Origin: Phycisphaerales bacterium | Lineage (GTDB): Bacteria; Planctomycetota; Phycisphaerae; Phycisphaerales; SM1A02 | Assembly (NCBI GenBank): GCA_014238965.1 | Contig: JABAAC010000141.1 | Location: 1 to 55,690 of the forward strand | Reading direction: 5' to 3' | Length of the DNA: 55,690 nt | Part shown: positions 53,575-55,690 of the stretch, one piece after another | Position numbering within the stretch: position 1 is the stretch's first letter | Layout: the number at the start of each line of letters is the position of its first letter | Notes under the pieces: generated by a model | The model's input: the letters and a program-made list of their open reading frames with translations, nothing else | The model's database searches: none | Told to the model about the DNA's origin: nothing | Translations under genes and position numbers: made by a program

Positions 53575-53862
53575 TCACTCGACGATGCCGAGCAATTCGC
53601 TTTCACGCACGATCAGGTGCGCCACATTCTTCACTTCAACTTCCGTGCCGGAGTATTTCCCGAACACAACGGTGTCGCCCTTCTTGACGACGGGCGTGAT
53701 GCGCTCGCCGTTATCGAGACGCTTGCCAGGCCCACACGCAACAACTTTGCCCTGCATGGGTTTTTCCTTGGCCGATTCTGGCAGGTAAATACCTGACTCG
53801 GTACGGCTCTCGGCTTCAAGTGGCCGAACGAGAATGCGATCTTCAAGGGGTTGAACTGCCAT
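53575..53862 (-). CDS. groS: Co-chaperonin GroES
   Basis: A 95-residue heptameric lid of GroEL. It has 'QPLEDRILVRPLEAESRTESG' (in parts), the mobile loop 'SGIYLPESAKEKPMQG', 'VVACGPGKR', and 'VKKGDTVVFGKYSGTEVEV' at the C-terminal half. The ATG at 53862 has GGAGGAAG upstream. The frame continues upstream to 54078 only because it reads the antisense-like GGM repeat. It lies between the two groEL genes. Confidence 0.96.
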   Translation of the reverse strand: MAVQPLEDRILVRPLEAESRTESGIYLPESAKEKPMQGKVVACGPGKRLDNGERITPVVKKGDTVVFGKYSGTEVEVKNVAHLIVRESELLGIVE

Positions 53863-53956
53863 CTGTACTTCCTCCATATCCCGCTGGTTTGGGGACAAGA
53901 CTTGATCATGCTGGATCACACCACCTACGTGGTTGGTCCCGCGTCGTTGTTCGTTT

Positions 53957-55678
<1,722 letters not shown>

Positions 55679-55690
55679 GGGGTGCTCCTC

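Overview
The window looks like a piece of a planctomycete chromosome, most likely of the class Phycisphaerae. This rests on gene content rather than a marker gene: a type II secretion (T2SS) cluster with an oversized secretin, a prepilin of the planctomycete kind, tandem groEL genes in one operon with groES, dnaJ and grpE, a six-S1-domain rpsA, and many small lipoproteins and secreted proteins. GC is moderately high. There are no phage genes, transposases, CRISPR arrays or rRNA genes; one tRNA-Gln is present.

Left part (1-15.0 kb), mixed strands: a prepilin cut by the window edge; an ECF sigma factor with an RskA-like anti-sigma; an ABC-F ATPase divergent from a HIT hydrolase; a small lipoprotein with a clear terminator; an MFS-type transporter; rpsA behind a leader with three hairpins; a secreted alpha-helical protein overlapping a small secretin-N0-like protein with a polyglycine linker; an orphan MacB-type permease; and a sensor histidine kinase. 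Middle part (15.0-25.5 kb): a minus-strand operon rpsU - hppA - rsfS - two alpha/beta hydrolases - PQQ-like mini protein - trmB - zinc protein, with several 4-nt start/stop overlaps. One of the two hydrolases has lost its nucleophile. Then a NYN-domain nuclease gene, pdxH, purE and tRNA-Gln.

Right part (25.5-55.7 kb), entirely minus strand: groEL1 - groES - groEL2 - dnaJ - grpE - FmdB-like - rnr - acs - gspF - G - H - I - J - K - L - M/C-like - giant secretin - lipoprotein - Met-rich secreted protein. The T2SS genes are tightly packed. The assembly ATPase GspE and the prepilin peptidase are not in the window.

The main discovery candidate is the 3,437-residue secretin at 27853-38166. It has a signal peptide, an N0 domain, about 36 tandem secretin-N modules (a normal GspD has three), and one C-terminal secretin domain. 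If the modules stack as rings, as in known secretins, they would make a periplasmic tube several times longer than usual. A lipoprotein whose start overlaps its stop codon is a candidate pilotin or partner. The other strong observations are the pseudoenzyme hydrolase pair, the insertion in the membrane pyrophosphatase and the structured rpsA leader.
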